NCBI GenBank assembly: GCA_027186245.1
Contig: CP114486.1
Location: 186,001 to 250,000, forward strand
Direction of reading: 5' to 3'
DNA length: 64,000 nucleotides
Source of the DNA: Coriaria nepalensis
Lineage: Eukaryota > Streptophyta > Magnoliopsida > Cucurbitales > Coriariaceae
The notes below the pieces were generated by a model. That model was not told the origin of the DNA. It saw nothing but the letters and a program-made list of their open reading frames with translations, and made no database searches. The translations under genes and the position numbers were made by a program. Within the stretch, counting starts at the first letter, position 1. Each line of letters begins with the position of its first letter. Positions 35,667-47,345 of this stretch are shown piece by piece.

Positions 35667-38600
35667 CCGAATAGATTACTGAATAGATTAATGTTAAACG
35701 GGGTACGTACGTGGTAAAATACTCGCAAAAACCATCCTAATCAAAACAAAAACCAATACAAATGTAAAGACAATGACCCAGGTGGGGGATGCAGATTTTA
35801 TTCCACCGATCAAGTACCCAGTTGCATTTATATAACAGACAGCTACTTAGAAAAGCCGTGGTCAAACCTCCAGACAAAACAACGGGATCAAACAAACTTC
35901 ATACTTTCATTCTATATTTTAACGCATACAGAAAACTGTACAAACAAATATAATAATTAGGAGTTTACGTATTAGAATACGAATATGAAGGTATGTGAAT
36001 ACCCCTTCACCGAATATTTATAAAAATGCTATACCAATGAGGATTTAAGTTTATACAATGATCATAGTGGTCTATGAGCTTAAAATTAAAATTGGACTTA
36101 TTGCCTATAAAGTTCAATACTCATTAGTCTGTGTGGGTCGTTGAGGGTGTCGCCTAAGGTGATAACTTCTATCTTCTCTTTGTGTTTTTTCATTGTGCAA
36201 GTGTGACTCAGTAAACATAATGTTGGGGCAGATTTTAGCATCAATAGTGAAGAATGCCAATTTCCCTTCGATATTAAATGTTCATAAGCGAGCTGCACCA
36301 TGAACACGATAGTAAAGAATAATGACTCAGTGATTCCCTCAGGAGGGAGGGGGAGGGATCTCGCGACGCTGCTTAGGAAGACACATCAACGGCACTCTTA
36401 ATTTGCTCCTCAAGACATACCGCCAAAATGAAAGTGTATGTCTGTCATACCAATCAGATATAAACCGATCGAGGCAAACACGTATGAAGAATCAATCTTA
36501 AATAGTATAAATCATCAATTATAGTATATAGATAGTCTATCATTATATTATTTACGTTGGAAATGATAACTTGCTTGAATATATTATTGCTTGCATACTT
36601 GATAGATTCTCGATTCTCAAACATACACTTGGATCCATGATAGATATTATGGAAGGATGAGATCCAAGTTGGTTAAGTCTGATATCCAAATACTTTATAA
36701 TTATAGGATTGTCATTATCCTATAATGACAATCCAAAGAGATTATTGCACGTGCTATCATCTTTAGAAAAGAATGATGATCTCATATTCATTAGCGTTGG
36801 AGAACATCGAGATAGACATGTAAGCAATTAGTAGAGATTTAATCATTGAACGTAATCACTTGACAAAATTCAATGAAAATTATATTACCTGTTAATGGGT
36901 TTTATCAGTGAGTATTGTATTTGTGATGTTCAGACCTAAGATCACCACGGCACCAACATATAAGATATCATGTTTTGATATTACTCCATGTGGTCTTAGC
37001 CATAGGCTACTAAAAGGATAAACCATTGGGTACGTGTTTGAGTATGCGTAGTAATATATGATGATAAGATGAGATCCATCACCTCAATAATAGAAGTTGT
37101 GATTTTATGAGTCATATAACTTATGCATAAAGAAAATCTCTGCCCAGAGTCGTATGGTTTGGAAAAAAAAAGTATTTCTATAAAGACATTGTTAAATTGC
37201 ATAAGGATTTTATGATATTCATAAAAAATGTCTAATAGGATTAAATAGTTAGACTATATTCTATGACTTCTAGGAACCACGAAATGATAGAAGGTCAATC
37301 AGGTATAATAATAGTCATTTATGGTTCTTGTGGAACTTGTGTATAATGTGTGTCTGGTAGTTTAAATCCATTTGATCATAGAAGATGATCATGTTAACTA
37401 TTTGTTTTGAAAAAAGTATTTTTAAAGTTTAACGGTCCATTTGTAAAAAATTGATAAAGCTCACAAGTTACTGCAGGGCCCACCTATTGTGAGAATATAG
37501 AATTTATCCGGTCACATACAAATGTTGATTGGATTGAGGCTCACTTATTGTTCATGGTGAACTTAATTTAAGGAGTTAAATTATTAATTTATTTAATTTG
37601 TTAAGTGTAAGTTATACCAGCACTGCTAGCACAACCAAAGTATGACTTAGAATTAATTAGAGAGTAAATAATTAATAAAAATATATTATTTTGATAAAAA
37701 ATAATTATTAAATAGATATTTAATAATTATTAAATTATAAAAAAAATTTAAGCTAAAATAAGGTAAAATTAGTCGTTAAATAGTTAATAGACCTAATCGG
37801 GTTCATATGTAAAACCCAAATTAAATTCCGTTATTTTACCAAATCAAATTGGACATTAATTTAGAATCATGAAGTTCTATTTTAATTTTTCAAAAATAAA
37901 AATTAAAACGGATTTTTCAAATGTCCGAACAAGATTAAAAGTTAACCACATTAAAGACTCATTCGAGCTTGGCCCAAAGAGCTTATGTCTCATATAAAAG
38001 GGAACATAGCAGCCCCTTGCTGCACATAGAGAGAGAGAGAAATGAGTTTTTTATCTTCATTTTCTCTCCACACTTTCTTCTTCTCCAAGCCAAAACTCAA
38101 AGGGTTGAGTTAGTGGTCTTGTAATCCTTTGCTCGAGTTATCAATCACGTGGATCAAGAAGAGAGAGCGGGCGATGGTAAGAGATCACCACAAGCAATGG
38201 CGACAACAGTCATTTGGTGGTCCAACAACATTTTGGGGAGAGAATCATCCGATTTTTGGAGAAGTGTTGGGTTAGATATATTTTCTCTTCCCTTCATTAG
38301 TTTCAAATTTAATCTAAGTTTTTAGATTAGTTTAGTTTTGAAACTAGCTTAGGATGTCGATGTGTCAATAAATCACATATAGTATATAAACGTAGTATGT
38401 TAGTAGTTAGTCTAAGGTCCGGATTTCAAGGGTCTAGTGTTTGAAAAGGGATTCCGCCCCGTAACGTGCGAAAAACCAATGACTTACACAAATGTGCTCC
38501 CCAGGTCCCATGCGTGAGGATATCACCAAAATCGTGTGAAATGCCATCACTAAGAAAACAACAGCAGTGTTGATGTAGATGAAGGAGGAGATTAACGACT

Positions 38601-39642
38601 TTATGGTCATCGAGCGCAGGCCAACTGGACGACAGGGAGAAGGCGTGTCGCTAGCAACAAAAGCTCCTCCTCTTTAAGAAACGATGACCCAAGGAAGATG
38701 TTCGCGAATCATATCAAGTTAAGGGAGATCCTCGCGGATCATATCAAGTCAAGAGAGATCCTCTCATATTTTATTAGGTCAAGAGTTTCACTTTAAAAAT
38801 ACTCTATCATGTAAACCTTATAAATACTCTCTTATGAAGTACCTAAGATACATACTCGAATGCTCACAACTTAATGTTATTTTTATTATTAATTATTTTG
38901 AATATGTTACTAACTTAAGTATCGGAGAATGTTCGTAGGTGGTAACCGCTACCTTCTTTTTATGTTTTCTTCATCATGCGGTCCCGACTCGGTAAATATA
39001 CTATTTGGGCGTAGCATTAACAGTATGATTAAGAAAGTAGCTAGGAAGAAGATTCCCCACGAAAGATCAAAATAAATATAATGTCCGTAAGGTAAATGGT
39101 ATGGCGGTAGCACATGGGAAAGGAAAGAACATGTTAGAAAGTTTTTCTGTTGTATTATCTCTGATATTTTGTTGGTCCCACAGGAGAGCAGTGTGCACAT
39201 GGAGAACGACTCGATCGATCATGTTTAGCTGGGGACTCCTCTTAAGTATATATGGAAATGGATGAAGCACATGAACAAGAAGAATGCGACTGATTCAGAA
39301 AGCGACGTAGGCTTGTTCTTATATAAAAACTGAGATTGATGATAAATCGACATGTCGGCGGTTGCTACCAACTGACCGTCATGCATGTAAGGAAAAACAA
39401 AAAACGTTGATTAGTTTAGCATTCTTGGTTTGGGAAAAGGCTAAGAATGCAAAACGAGCGTCTCCTTTGATACCAAACGCAAGTGTAAATACAGTACCAG
39501 TTTTGTTGATTCTAGAAAACGACATTCAACAACCACCACCGCCTAGATCGTGGCCTCCACTTTTGTTTGTGTTTGTGTTTCTCTAGAAAAAAACTACACA
39601 AAATACGGAAGATATTCAACAAAAACAAAACGACCCAAAGAA
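35667..39642 (+). other. 4-kb gene-free region with decayed repeats
   Basis: No coding sequence is recognised. Two diverged direct copies of a motif occur at about 36153-36245 and 38939-39030 (AGGTG.TAAC..CTA.CTTCT, ACTC.GTAAA, TTGGG). The 36540-38480 part looks LTR-like, with TATAAAAGGG near 37996 and a CT-rich leader-like stretch, but without defined ends. Around 38690-38770 the motif GAGATCCTCGCGGATCATATCAAGT is partly tandemly repeated. A TATAAATA near 38818 and R/U5-like sequence suggest a gypsy-type LTR up to about 38940. Confidence 0.5.
36706..36734. repeat. perfect 13-bp inverted repeat, 3-nt loop
   Basis: GGATTGTCATTAT, then CCT, then ATAATGACAATCC: both arms are fully complementary. 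Confidence 0.9.
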
Positions 39643-39793
39643 GTAAGTAAGTTTCGGTCCAATACAATATACACACTTGGGCTCTCTTCTTTGGGTCGTA
39701 AGTAAGTTTCAGTCCAATACAATATACACACTTGGGCTCTCTTCTTTGGGTCGTAAGTAAGTTTCAGTCCAATACAATATACACACTTGGGCT
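39643..39793 (+). repeat. 55-bp tandem repeat, 2.7 copies, upstream of the NHX pseudogene
   Basis: Units start at 39643, 39698 and 39753 (GTAAGTAAGTTTC...). They differ by one base (TTTCGG vs TTTCAG). Each unit contains CTTGGGCT (a TGGGCY site-II-like element), and the two full units end in CTTCTTTGGGTCG. An inverted copy of that end (CGACCCAAAGAAG) lies just before the array at 39631. Confidence 0.92.
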
Positions 39794-39995
39794 TAAGTCC
39801 ATATCATCTTAGAGAATCTGGTACCGTGAGAGGCTAGTGCAACGTGTGACAAGTGTCATGCAACTTTTGCCTATGTGTCAAACTCTGGTGTCATGTGAGT
39901 TCACCCTTGCTGTTGCTGTCTTTCGTTTCCCTCTCTCTCTGCACCAGCCACTCTCATCGTACTAGAAGGGGAAGCACGAATCGAAGAGGAGGAGA

Positions 39996-42528
39996 ATGGG
40001 GATGTTGTCTACAGTGACGAACTTAGGGGGAGACCATGAATTGGTGATTCCTATCACCTTGTTCGTCGCGGTTCTGTGTCTCTGCTTAGTCATTGGCCAC
40101 TTGCTCGAGGAAAATCGTTGGATCAACGAGTCCATTACTGCCATTCTCATCGTAAGCTCTTTATTCCTCTTTCAATGTCGCTTCACTTGTATGCTTTCCT
40201 GCACCTTCATTCGATAATACTTACAAAATTGTGTGTATAAAAACAAGGGTGCGTAACTGGGGCCATAATCTTGGTTGCTACCAAAATGAAGAGCTCTTCT
40301 TTATTTATCTCCTTCCTCCCATAATATTCAATGCTGGGTAAGATTGGCTTTCAAGCTTTGCAACCCTCTGCCTAGCTCCTTCATTATCTCCTTCTACTCT
40401 TTGCAGATTTCAAGTGAAAAAGAAACAGTTCTTCCAGAACTTCTTAACCATCATGTTCTTCGGCGTGATTGGTGTTTTCATCTCTGTGTTGGTCATCACG
40501 GCTGGTAATATTCCAATCTGCAGCCCATTTTGCTTTATTTTCATCATTTCACGTCCATAACTCATAATTCATTCACTCTTCACCTGACAAGGCAGCTGGT
40601 CCCTGTTTCCTTAGCTTGGGTCTCTTGGATTGACGGCACGAGACTATTTCGGTAATTTAGTGCTTGTGTTCATTACATCAATGATTAATACATCATATTT
40701 GGATGGAGATGAAAATGGCTTTCTCCATCACGTTTTGGGACAGCTGTAGGAACCATATTTTCGTCCACTGATACAGTGTGTACACTGCAGGTCGGGTTGC
40801 TTTGTAAAGTTCAATAATATTTGATTTCATCATAAAAATGATCGGCCTGGTTGCTGTGTAATAGTCGGTTATTATAAGGCAATTGCTGTAGCCAAATGCA
40901 GGTTCTCCACCAGGATGAAACTCCTTTGCTATACAGCCTTGTCTTTGGAGAAGGAGTCGTAAATGATGCCACTTCAGTTGTCCTCTTCAATGCTATTCAG
41001 AAGATTGATGTCACTCAGCTTAATTGCCTCACAATCCTTCGCGTTATTAGAGACTTTTGTTATCTTTTCTTCACGAGCACTTGTCTTGGAGTCGCTGTAA
41101 GTTCAGACACTAAAAAATCATTTACATTTACTTGTTAGTTTAATTCTTTACCAGCATGGTGTGATTGGTGCATTTGTTCCTTCAGTCAGGACTTGTCGTG
41201 GCATTTATCCTTAAAACCTTATACTTTGGACGGTAAGTATATCATCCCTCACTTATCTACTATGTAGCCTTGTTATTAATACTTGCTACGAAATAGAAAA
41301 GAGTGGCATTTTCAAGGATCACAACAAGGCATGTGCAATTCATACCGAACTTGAAAATTCGCTATTCTCTTTTCCAACTGTTACTCTAATCAAGTCTCAC
41401 CGACATATTTAAAACTGCAGGCATATATTTGCAATGCTGTCATTTGTTGTAGAGTATCCATTTGGATGCTGTCGACATTGAGAAGTGGAAGATGACCAAT
41501 TTAAGGTACTATTTGCAGGTTAAACACTATTTACTCGAGTCATTTATAGTAAATGAAAGCTGAAGACTTATTCCACTGATCATGCACGCATGGAAACCCT
41601 TATGAATGAACATATGCTTCTTTTGTTTGCAGTTTTGGGGAATCGGTGGGTATCTATAGTACCATTATCTTCTTAATATTGCTGGCCCGTGCAGCTTTTG
41701 TGTTTCCGCTCTCTGCTTTGTCCAATTTCTTTAATAGACATATTGAGAGCCAACATCTGATCACATTTAAGCATCAGGTTTGTTTGATTGTTTTTTTTTT
41801 TCCCCCTCGTGTCGTTAGCTATACATGTTTATGCACAGAACCGAAATATGTATAATACATTCTCTTATTTGTTTTGAAATCCCTGTGCTTCCTGCCTGTT
41901 GAATGTTTTGCAGATAGTGATTTGGTGGGCTGGGCTTATGAGAGAAGCTGTCTCCATTGCTTTGGCTTTCAAACAGGCAAGTGGTTTCTGCTCTGAAAAT
42001 TTTCATATTAATCAATTGTCCGAGATTAATTTTCCTATATAATCTTGAAATTTTGAAGTTCACATATTCTGGTGTTACTATGGATCCAATTAATGCTACA
42101 ATGGTTACCAACACCATCATTGTTGTTCTCTTCAGCACAGTGGTAAGTGATTTACTTGGCATATTTTCGAACACATGTTCCCTACTACCAATTCGATCTT
42201 GTTTTTTTATTTTTTTTCTTTTTTTTTTTTAAATAAGGTGTTTGGCTTTCTGACAAAGCCGCTTGTAAGCTACCTCCTTCCCCATAACACAACAAAGAAT
42301 GCATAAAAATGAGAAGTGAAGTCACCAGGGGAGGATATAACGCTCCCTATGCTGTCCAGGGAAGAGTCTGTGACTTCCAATATCATCCGAGCAAAAGATA
42401 GTTTGTCGATGCTAATAGAGAGGCCGATATATACCATACATTTCTATTGGAGGAAATTTGATGATAGTTACATGAGACCCATATTTGGAGGACCCATGCC
42501 CACGGATCGATCTGCAAGCTTGGCGTGA
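39996..42528 (+). pseudogene. vacuolar NHX-type Na+(K+)/H+ antiporter, broken
   Basis: Exon 1 (39996-40151) encodes PITLFVAVLCLCLVIGHLLEENRWINESITAILI. Later exons follow in the right order, mostly with usable splice borders: VTGAIILVATKMKSSSLF (about 40250), FQVKKKQFFQNF (40410), LTARDYF (40630), VGTIFSSTDTVCTLQ (40745), VLHQDETPLLYSLVFGEGVVNDATSVVLF (40900), SVGIYSTIIFLILLARAAFVFP (41644), IVIWWAGLMREAVSIALAFKQ (41914), FTYSGVTMDPINATMVTN (42058) and MRPIFGGP (42472). Breaks: the IYLLPPIIFNAG exon has lost bases and is frameshifted (about 40315-40340), there is a TAG in the next-but-one exon near 40611, the exon encoding the middle membrane segments is missing around 41290, and further frameshifts occur near 41440-41500 and 42310. 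The FFIYLLPP amiloride-site region is destroyed. Intact members load Na+ or K+ into vacuoles. Confidence 0.88.
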
Positions 42529-43105
42529 ATGGCTCGTGGTCGAGTTACAGTTGATGTTTTTCGACACAACAAATCATAATATTTAAAAGCCTGATTGGTC
42601 TTAGTTCCGGCAGGTTTTTGTATGAAATGAAATCAGGTAGAAAGTTTTTGCTTAGTTGAGATAAAGAAAGATCTGCATGCTTGGCAAAATAGAGATGGAG
42701 ATACCTCAATTTTGGGGACTGTTTTTCTTGTATGTAAATATATGCTCAACTTTTAAGAACAATCTCGTAGTCGTTGTTCAATTGATGTACCAAAACATGT
42801 TTTGTGTTGAGCAAACATGTTACAATAAAATCTAATAGATCCTCACAAGTACTCAAATTGAGGGAACAAAAGCTGCATTGCACGAGTAGAGTCAATTTAT
42901 CCAATATTACATAAACAAAGCGTAAACAGAGGAAAGGAAAATAAAAAACGGCATGGGAATGTCACTGAATAGAAGTTGACGCGCTTCAGGGCACTGCAAT
43001 CACAACGTAAAGATCAATCAGAAAGTTTAACTCTTTTGTAACATGCATTAGTTGGTGCTTGGTAGAATAATAAGATCTAACGAAAGAATGAGCGATTGAA
43101 CAAGG
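42529..43105. other. spacer between NHX pseudogene and LTP gene
   Basis: It holds the remains of the NHX 3' UTR and the presumed 3' UTR of the minus-strand LTP gene. Nothing else is seen. Confidence 0.5.
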
Positions 43106-43435
43106 CTATCTGTAGGCCTTAGAAAGGGACTTACTCCGGCAATTAGGCGGGGTTTTTAGACCACATTTTTTAGGCAACTTCATAGCGCGAGCAGGATCGA
43201 TCCCGAATGCAGGGAGGACAGCTCTGTAGTCGCACAAACAGCGGAGGTTGGCTTTGTGAATAAGAGCACAGCATTGCTTTGTAGGTGGTGGTGGTGACTT
43301 GCCAGTCACTGCCGCAAAGCATTCCCCAAAATTGTCTGATTCTATGTTGCATATACGCACACCCTCTGAGCTCGTGCCTCCTACCATTGCAATCATCACT
43401 AGCGCCAGCATCAACACCTTGCTTGCCTTCTCCAT
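43106..43435 (-). CDS. small secreted lipid-transfer-type protein (eight-cysteine motif)
   Basis: Single exon, 109 aa. A signal peptide of about 23 residues (VLMLALVMIAMVGGTSSEG) precedes a mature chain with the eight-cysteine order C-C-CC-CxC-C-C: ICNIESDNFGEC, KQCCALIHKANLRCLC, PKKCGLKTPPNC. The CxC centre is Leu (CLC), as in DIR1-like and related nsLTPs. Such proteins bind hydrophobic ligands in a helical cavity and are secreted; DIR1 works in systemic resistance, but membership in that exact clade is not proven. Arabidopsis has an LTP cluster (At5g55410-At5g55460, from memory) next to NHX3, matching the neighbour here. The gene appears intact. Confidence 0.9.
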   Translation of the reverse strand: MEKASKVLMLALVMIAMVGGTSSEGVRICNIESDNFGECFAAVTGKSPPPPTKQCCALIHKANLRCLCDYRAVLPAFGIDPARAMKLPKKCGLKTPPNCRSKSLSKAYR

Positions 43436-43480
43436 TTTCTCTTATAGAGTTTGCTTCTTCAACTAGCTATATCACAGCTG

Positions 43481-43487
43481 ATTTATA
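43481..43487 (-). promoter_or_regulatory. TATA box of the LTP-type gene
   Basis: TATAAAT on the minus strand about 46-52 bp upstream of the ATG, implying a very short leader. Confidence 0.55.
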
Positions 43488-44343
43488 CTAGAGTTTATTT
43501 ACTAAGGTATATTTAAGAAATTTTAACCTGATCTTAGATTTGTCATGTGAATGCAGTCTGTAGGAATTCTCGTGAACCATGGTCATTAGAAACAAAAATA
43601 TAGCACATGGAGTCGCGGCATGTCACAAAAATTTACATTTTTTAAGTAGTCATCACAGGCTAAGTTGCGATTATTATTATTGTTATCATTATCTTGTATT
43701 TTCTCTTTTTGGACAGCATCTCAAGATCATAATTTGACTGTCGAAAGGTATTAGCATAGAGTGTTGCCGCACATCAACACAGCCAAAAGCGAAACTTGAC
43801 AAATACAGAACTAGGTAATGAACCATTATTTACAAAGAAAATAAGGGTATTGCAACAACCTAGAAGCCCACGGCCACAGCTGTCGCAAGCTAGCATGAAC
43901 CACATAAATACCAAATTTGACAAATAAACGGAGTTGTGATCAACATCCTCCTTTTGTTTGTTTTTTTTTTTTTAAAGTTTCCTCTAATCTACGTTGTCTG
44001 CCTTCTACGGGGTGTTAGATAAACTCCCACTGTCACTGTAACCTAAGATAAGATAACAAAGTCAGACAAACAGAAAGCTAGGACCGATATATTGCCCTTA
44101 ACACACCTTCACACTACTCATAACTAATGGAATATGAACTGAACTAACTACTGATCAAACTATAAACCCAATCAACTTTGCCAATCATCCAGGCAAACCC
44201 CCATATTGCTGCCTGCTGGCTACCTGCCATCAGCAAGCAAACTTCAATACATACATTTTTTTTCCTTTGTAGGCCAATATTTCAATTTAAGATATAATTT
44301 ATTTCACATCTAATATCTAACCACTCATACAATGAATGATCCA
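43488..44343. other. spacer between LTP and SWIB genes
   Basis: AT-rich DNA with the LTP upstream region and the SWIB 3' UTR. No gene or repeat is recognised. Confidence 0.5.
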
Positions 44344-46250
44344 TCATGATCTCCTGAAAATATGATGCCGACTCAAAACTTCGGGTATTCCCTGTGCAGA
44401 GATACTTCCGCAACCAAACAGCTCCTGAAGCTTTGCATCGCACAGCACGGACATTGGATTGTCAGGATCCTTTTAAAGAGAAAGAGATCAAACAAAAGGG
44501 AATTTGGTATGATGCACAATTGCATTTTCTGTAATCTGATCAAGCATGAAAAATGAATAGAGGCCCATGCAGCTAGTTGCCTACCTTAAGATGATTAACT
44601 GCTATGTATTCCCAAATACGGTTTAAAACCTCAGTTTGAAGCATCTCTCTTTGATCAACCCCGAAAAAGTTTGCAAGTGCTTCAGATATAATCACAGAGA
44701 TGCAAGGACTGGGCTCTGAGCTTTTTATTGCAGACTCTACAACCTTTGGCTTTTTAGAGCTTGATGGCTCTGAAAGCAATCAAAACAAGACATTAATAAA
44801 TCCTCAAATTAGAAGATGCAAAGATGGCACAATGAAACCAGATATTTACTTGTGGGTTCAAGAGGAATGATATGCTTGGCTAGCAATTTGTTCATTTTGA
44901 ACATGTCAGTGCAGTCTGTCTCAAATACCAAACGCAACTCATCATTGCAGATTATTTTCCTTTTGTTACTAGGATCTTGAAGATTGTTTTTCCTAATGTA
45001 GGCCCATAGCTGCTTCACAATCTGAAGACAATAGAAAAGAGATCACATGAACCTTATAGAATGATAAAAAAAAAGTGTATATATATCATATACTTAAAAA
45101 GACCCTCTATATCGGTGAATGGAACCTCTGTTCTGGGCAGTTCCGGGTGGCCAACAATAGCCTGAAGTTCAGGCGAGACACCACACAGTTTATTTAGACC
45201 CCCTGGACCGCCTCTTCTCTTAGGTTTAATTTGGGAACTGCATAAACACGATACCAATGAACATTAGTTCGACCAAATAGCCATGCATTATCACCACAAA
45301 GAGGTAAGAGATAGATAGGTTGTTTCTGAGCAGAGACAAATTAAATGGCTGTAATTAGAAGCATTTTTAGTAGCAAAATGCCAAAATGACCACCAAAGAA
45401 TATAAGACGGCTCAACAGGCAGTTCTCTTAGCATCTGAATTCACGTCTATGTACAATACTTGTAGAGCTTTCATCAAGGCGGCGTTTTTTTACCACATAT
45501 TACGCTAATGTAATTCATTTCTCTTGCTTTCCTGAAATCAATCAGATTAGCTTTGCCTCCTACCAAAAGTCTGCTGCATTTAGTATGGGTTACAGTAAGT
45601 ACGCGAATGTAGAAGTTCTAAAGTGCTTCAGTCCACAAATTTTGTATAAAGACTGCTTCTTTTCAAGAGTAGAAGAATGCAGCCCCATTGAGCCAACTAG
45701 TAGTCTAGACCTATCAAGAAATTCCAATTTACCTTTCCTTTTCTTAATTTTCTCAATAACCAGACAGACACCGGTGAAAAAAAAAATCGAGCTTTGCTAA
45801 ACACTGATAAAAGGAAGTAAAGAAAGAAAGAATAAAAAAGAGAACTCACATTTCCTTGGGCGGTTGAGAGCCTGAAACGGAGCCAGCGAGGGAAGCTTCA
45901 GGTTTGACAAGCGGCGTCGGAGTGGTAAAAGTGACAAAAGCAGAAGAAGGCGGGGCAAGATTTGGGGGGAAATTAGGGTTGTGTTGAAGGGCAAAATGGT
46001 CGCTGTGAGGATGAGGAGGTGGTGGTTGCTGCTGCTGCTGCTGCTGTTGTTGTTGATCGTGTTGAGGATGAGGTTGAGATCGGAAGAGGAAATGGATCTG
46101 AGCTCGAATGAAGTCGACCTTGTGGGAGAGGTCAAGGCCAAGCTTGGACTGGAGCTGCTGAACGACGCCGTTCAAGGTGGAGAAAGTGTTGGGATTTGAA
46201 TCGTGAAAGAGGCCCTGTAAAGCTTCTGCAATCTCTTCGTCTGTAACCAT
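44344..46250 (-). CDS. DEK_C plus two SWIB/MDM2 domains, chromatin-associated protein
   Basis: Five exons (46250-45850, 45237-45126, 45021-44850, 44769-44585, 44469-44344) join in frame to 331 aa. Residues about 1-55 (TDEEIAEALQGLFHDSN, LGLDLSHKVDFIRAQIHFL) are DEK_C-like. A run of about 10 Gln and Pro/His-rich linker follows. SWIB 1 is GGLNKLCGVSPELQAIVGH, LPRTEIVKQLWAYIRKNNLQD and NKLLAKHIIPLEPT. SWIB 2 is ISEALANFFG, LQTEVLNRIWEYIAVNHLK, DPDNPMSVLCDAKLQELFG and HHIFRRS with TGA. SWIB domains occur in BAF60-type SWI/SNF subunits, and DEK_C binds DNA. The nuclear role is family inference. The exon 2 donor (AGAG/GTTCCA) is weak, but the RTE-IVKQLW join leaves no doubt about the border. Confidence 0.93.
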
Positions 46251-46323
46251 TTTGCCTTTTCCCTCCCTTCTCAATTTTCCTTCATATACTATTTTTACCT
46301 TTTTTTTTTTGACAGAAACAACC

Positions 46324-46324
<1 letters not shown>

Positions 46325-46355
<31 letters not shown>
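46325..46355 (-). repeat. (CT)n microsatellite in the SWIB gene leader
   Basis: About 15 CT units, reading GA on the gene's strand, roughly 75-105 bp upstream of the ATG. The frame stays open through it. Confidence 0.9.
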
Positions 46356-46357
<2 letters not shown>

Positions 46358-46559
46358 GCTTCCCTGCTTCTGTCTGTCTGTCTCTCTCTCCTCTGAACAA
46401 ATTGAAAATGACGTGGTTTTCCTCGAAAAAGTTTTCTCGTGTGACAGCGATGTGGTCGATGTTATCCAAAAGAATAAACGACACAGTTTGTTTGCTAACA
46501 TCGACATGTCGTTTTATCTGAAGGAACGACATACATAGCAGCTTTTGTTATGGTTCGGT

Positions 46560-47345
46560 TAGAGGTGCAAACTGGGCTGAGGCAGTTTAGGTCGAACCAA
46601 GCTGAACTTCAAAATTCACAGCCTGACCTAATTCCTAGTAAGAATGGCCCAAAAATGGATATTTTTATTTTTGAGCAAAAATTTATCTCGTAACACACCA
46701 AATAAATTTTATATTTTAATAAAAAGTATTATAATTTAATAAAAAAGTTTTAGAACACAAAAGACATCTTTCGTACCCATAAAAAACATCTTTCGTACTC
46801 ATAAAAAACATCTTTCATTTTTTCCTATAAGTACCATACTTTCCTTTTATAATCTCTTCATATTTTCTCCCCTACAAATATTTTATCTTTCACACTTATA
46901 TTCTTACACTAGACGATGATTTGCACAGTATTTAATATGTACAAAACTTTTTGATGCAAAATCAGACTAGGGATATGGCTATTTGCAAGGTTATTATAAC
47001 TCACATGTACGTGATGATGACGTATCATCTTCCGGTCATTCACCACCTATTTTGAAAACTGAATAAATATTGTAATATTATTTTATAATTATTTATTTAT
47101 TATTTTTTGCTATTTAAGTTTAAGTTTTAAATTTATCATCTTGTCATTTCTTATTTTAGTTTCATATTTCATTTATTTATAGCTTCTAATTTTTAATTTA
47201 AAATGTTAAGTTTTAAACCACTTAAATCTTAATTCTTAATATCATATAAATTAAAATTTTAAAAAAATTAATTAAATTTATGAGCAAACCGGACTTGATA
47301 TATAAGTCTGACATGAGCTCAACTTAACCCACATTACCACCTCTA
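46560..47345. mobile_element. non-autonomous hAT element with 8-bp target duplication
   Basis: The 786-bp element starts TAGAGGTGCAAAC and ends TTACCACCTCTA. It is flanked on both sides by GGTTCGGT (46552-46559 and 47346-47353). An 8-bp duplication with TAGAGGTG ends is typical of plant hAT elements. The inside is AT-rich with no transposase, so it needs enzyme from elsewhere. It lies 300 bp upstream of the SWIB ATG. Confidence 0.9.

Noticed and set aside
35339..35728. Overlapping minus-strand frames reading repeated WLHGYMVT
   Set aside because: They are the translation of the 8-bp CATGTAAC minisatellite, open in all frames by its period.
39643..39793. Possible CRISPR or small-RNA array
   Set aside because: A plain 55-bp tandem duplication with no unique spacers.
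43170..43491. Frames overlapping the LTP-type gene in other phases and on the other strand
   Set aside because: Shadows of the eight-cysteine coding sequence.
45585..45800. Plus-strand frame within the SWIB first intron
   Set aside because: No similarity; intronic.
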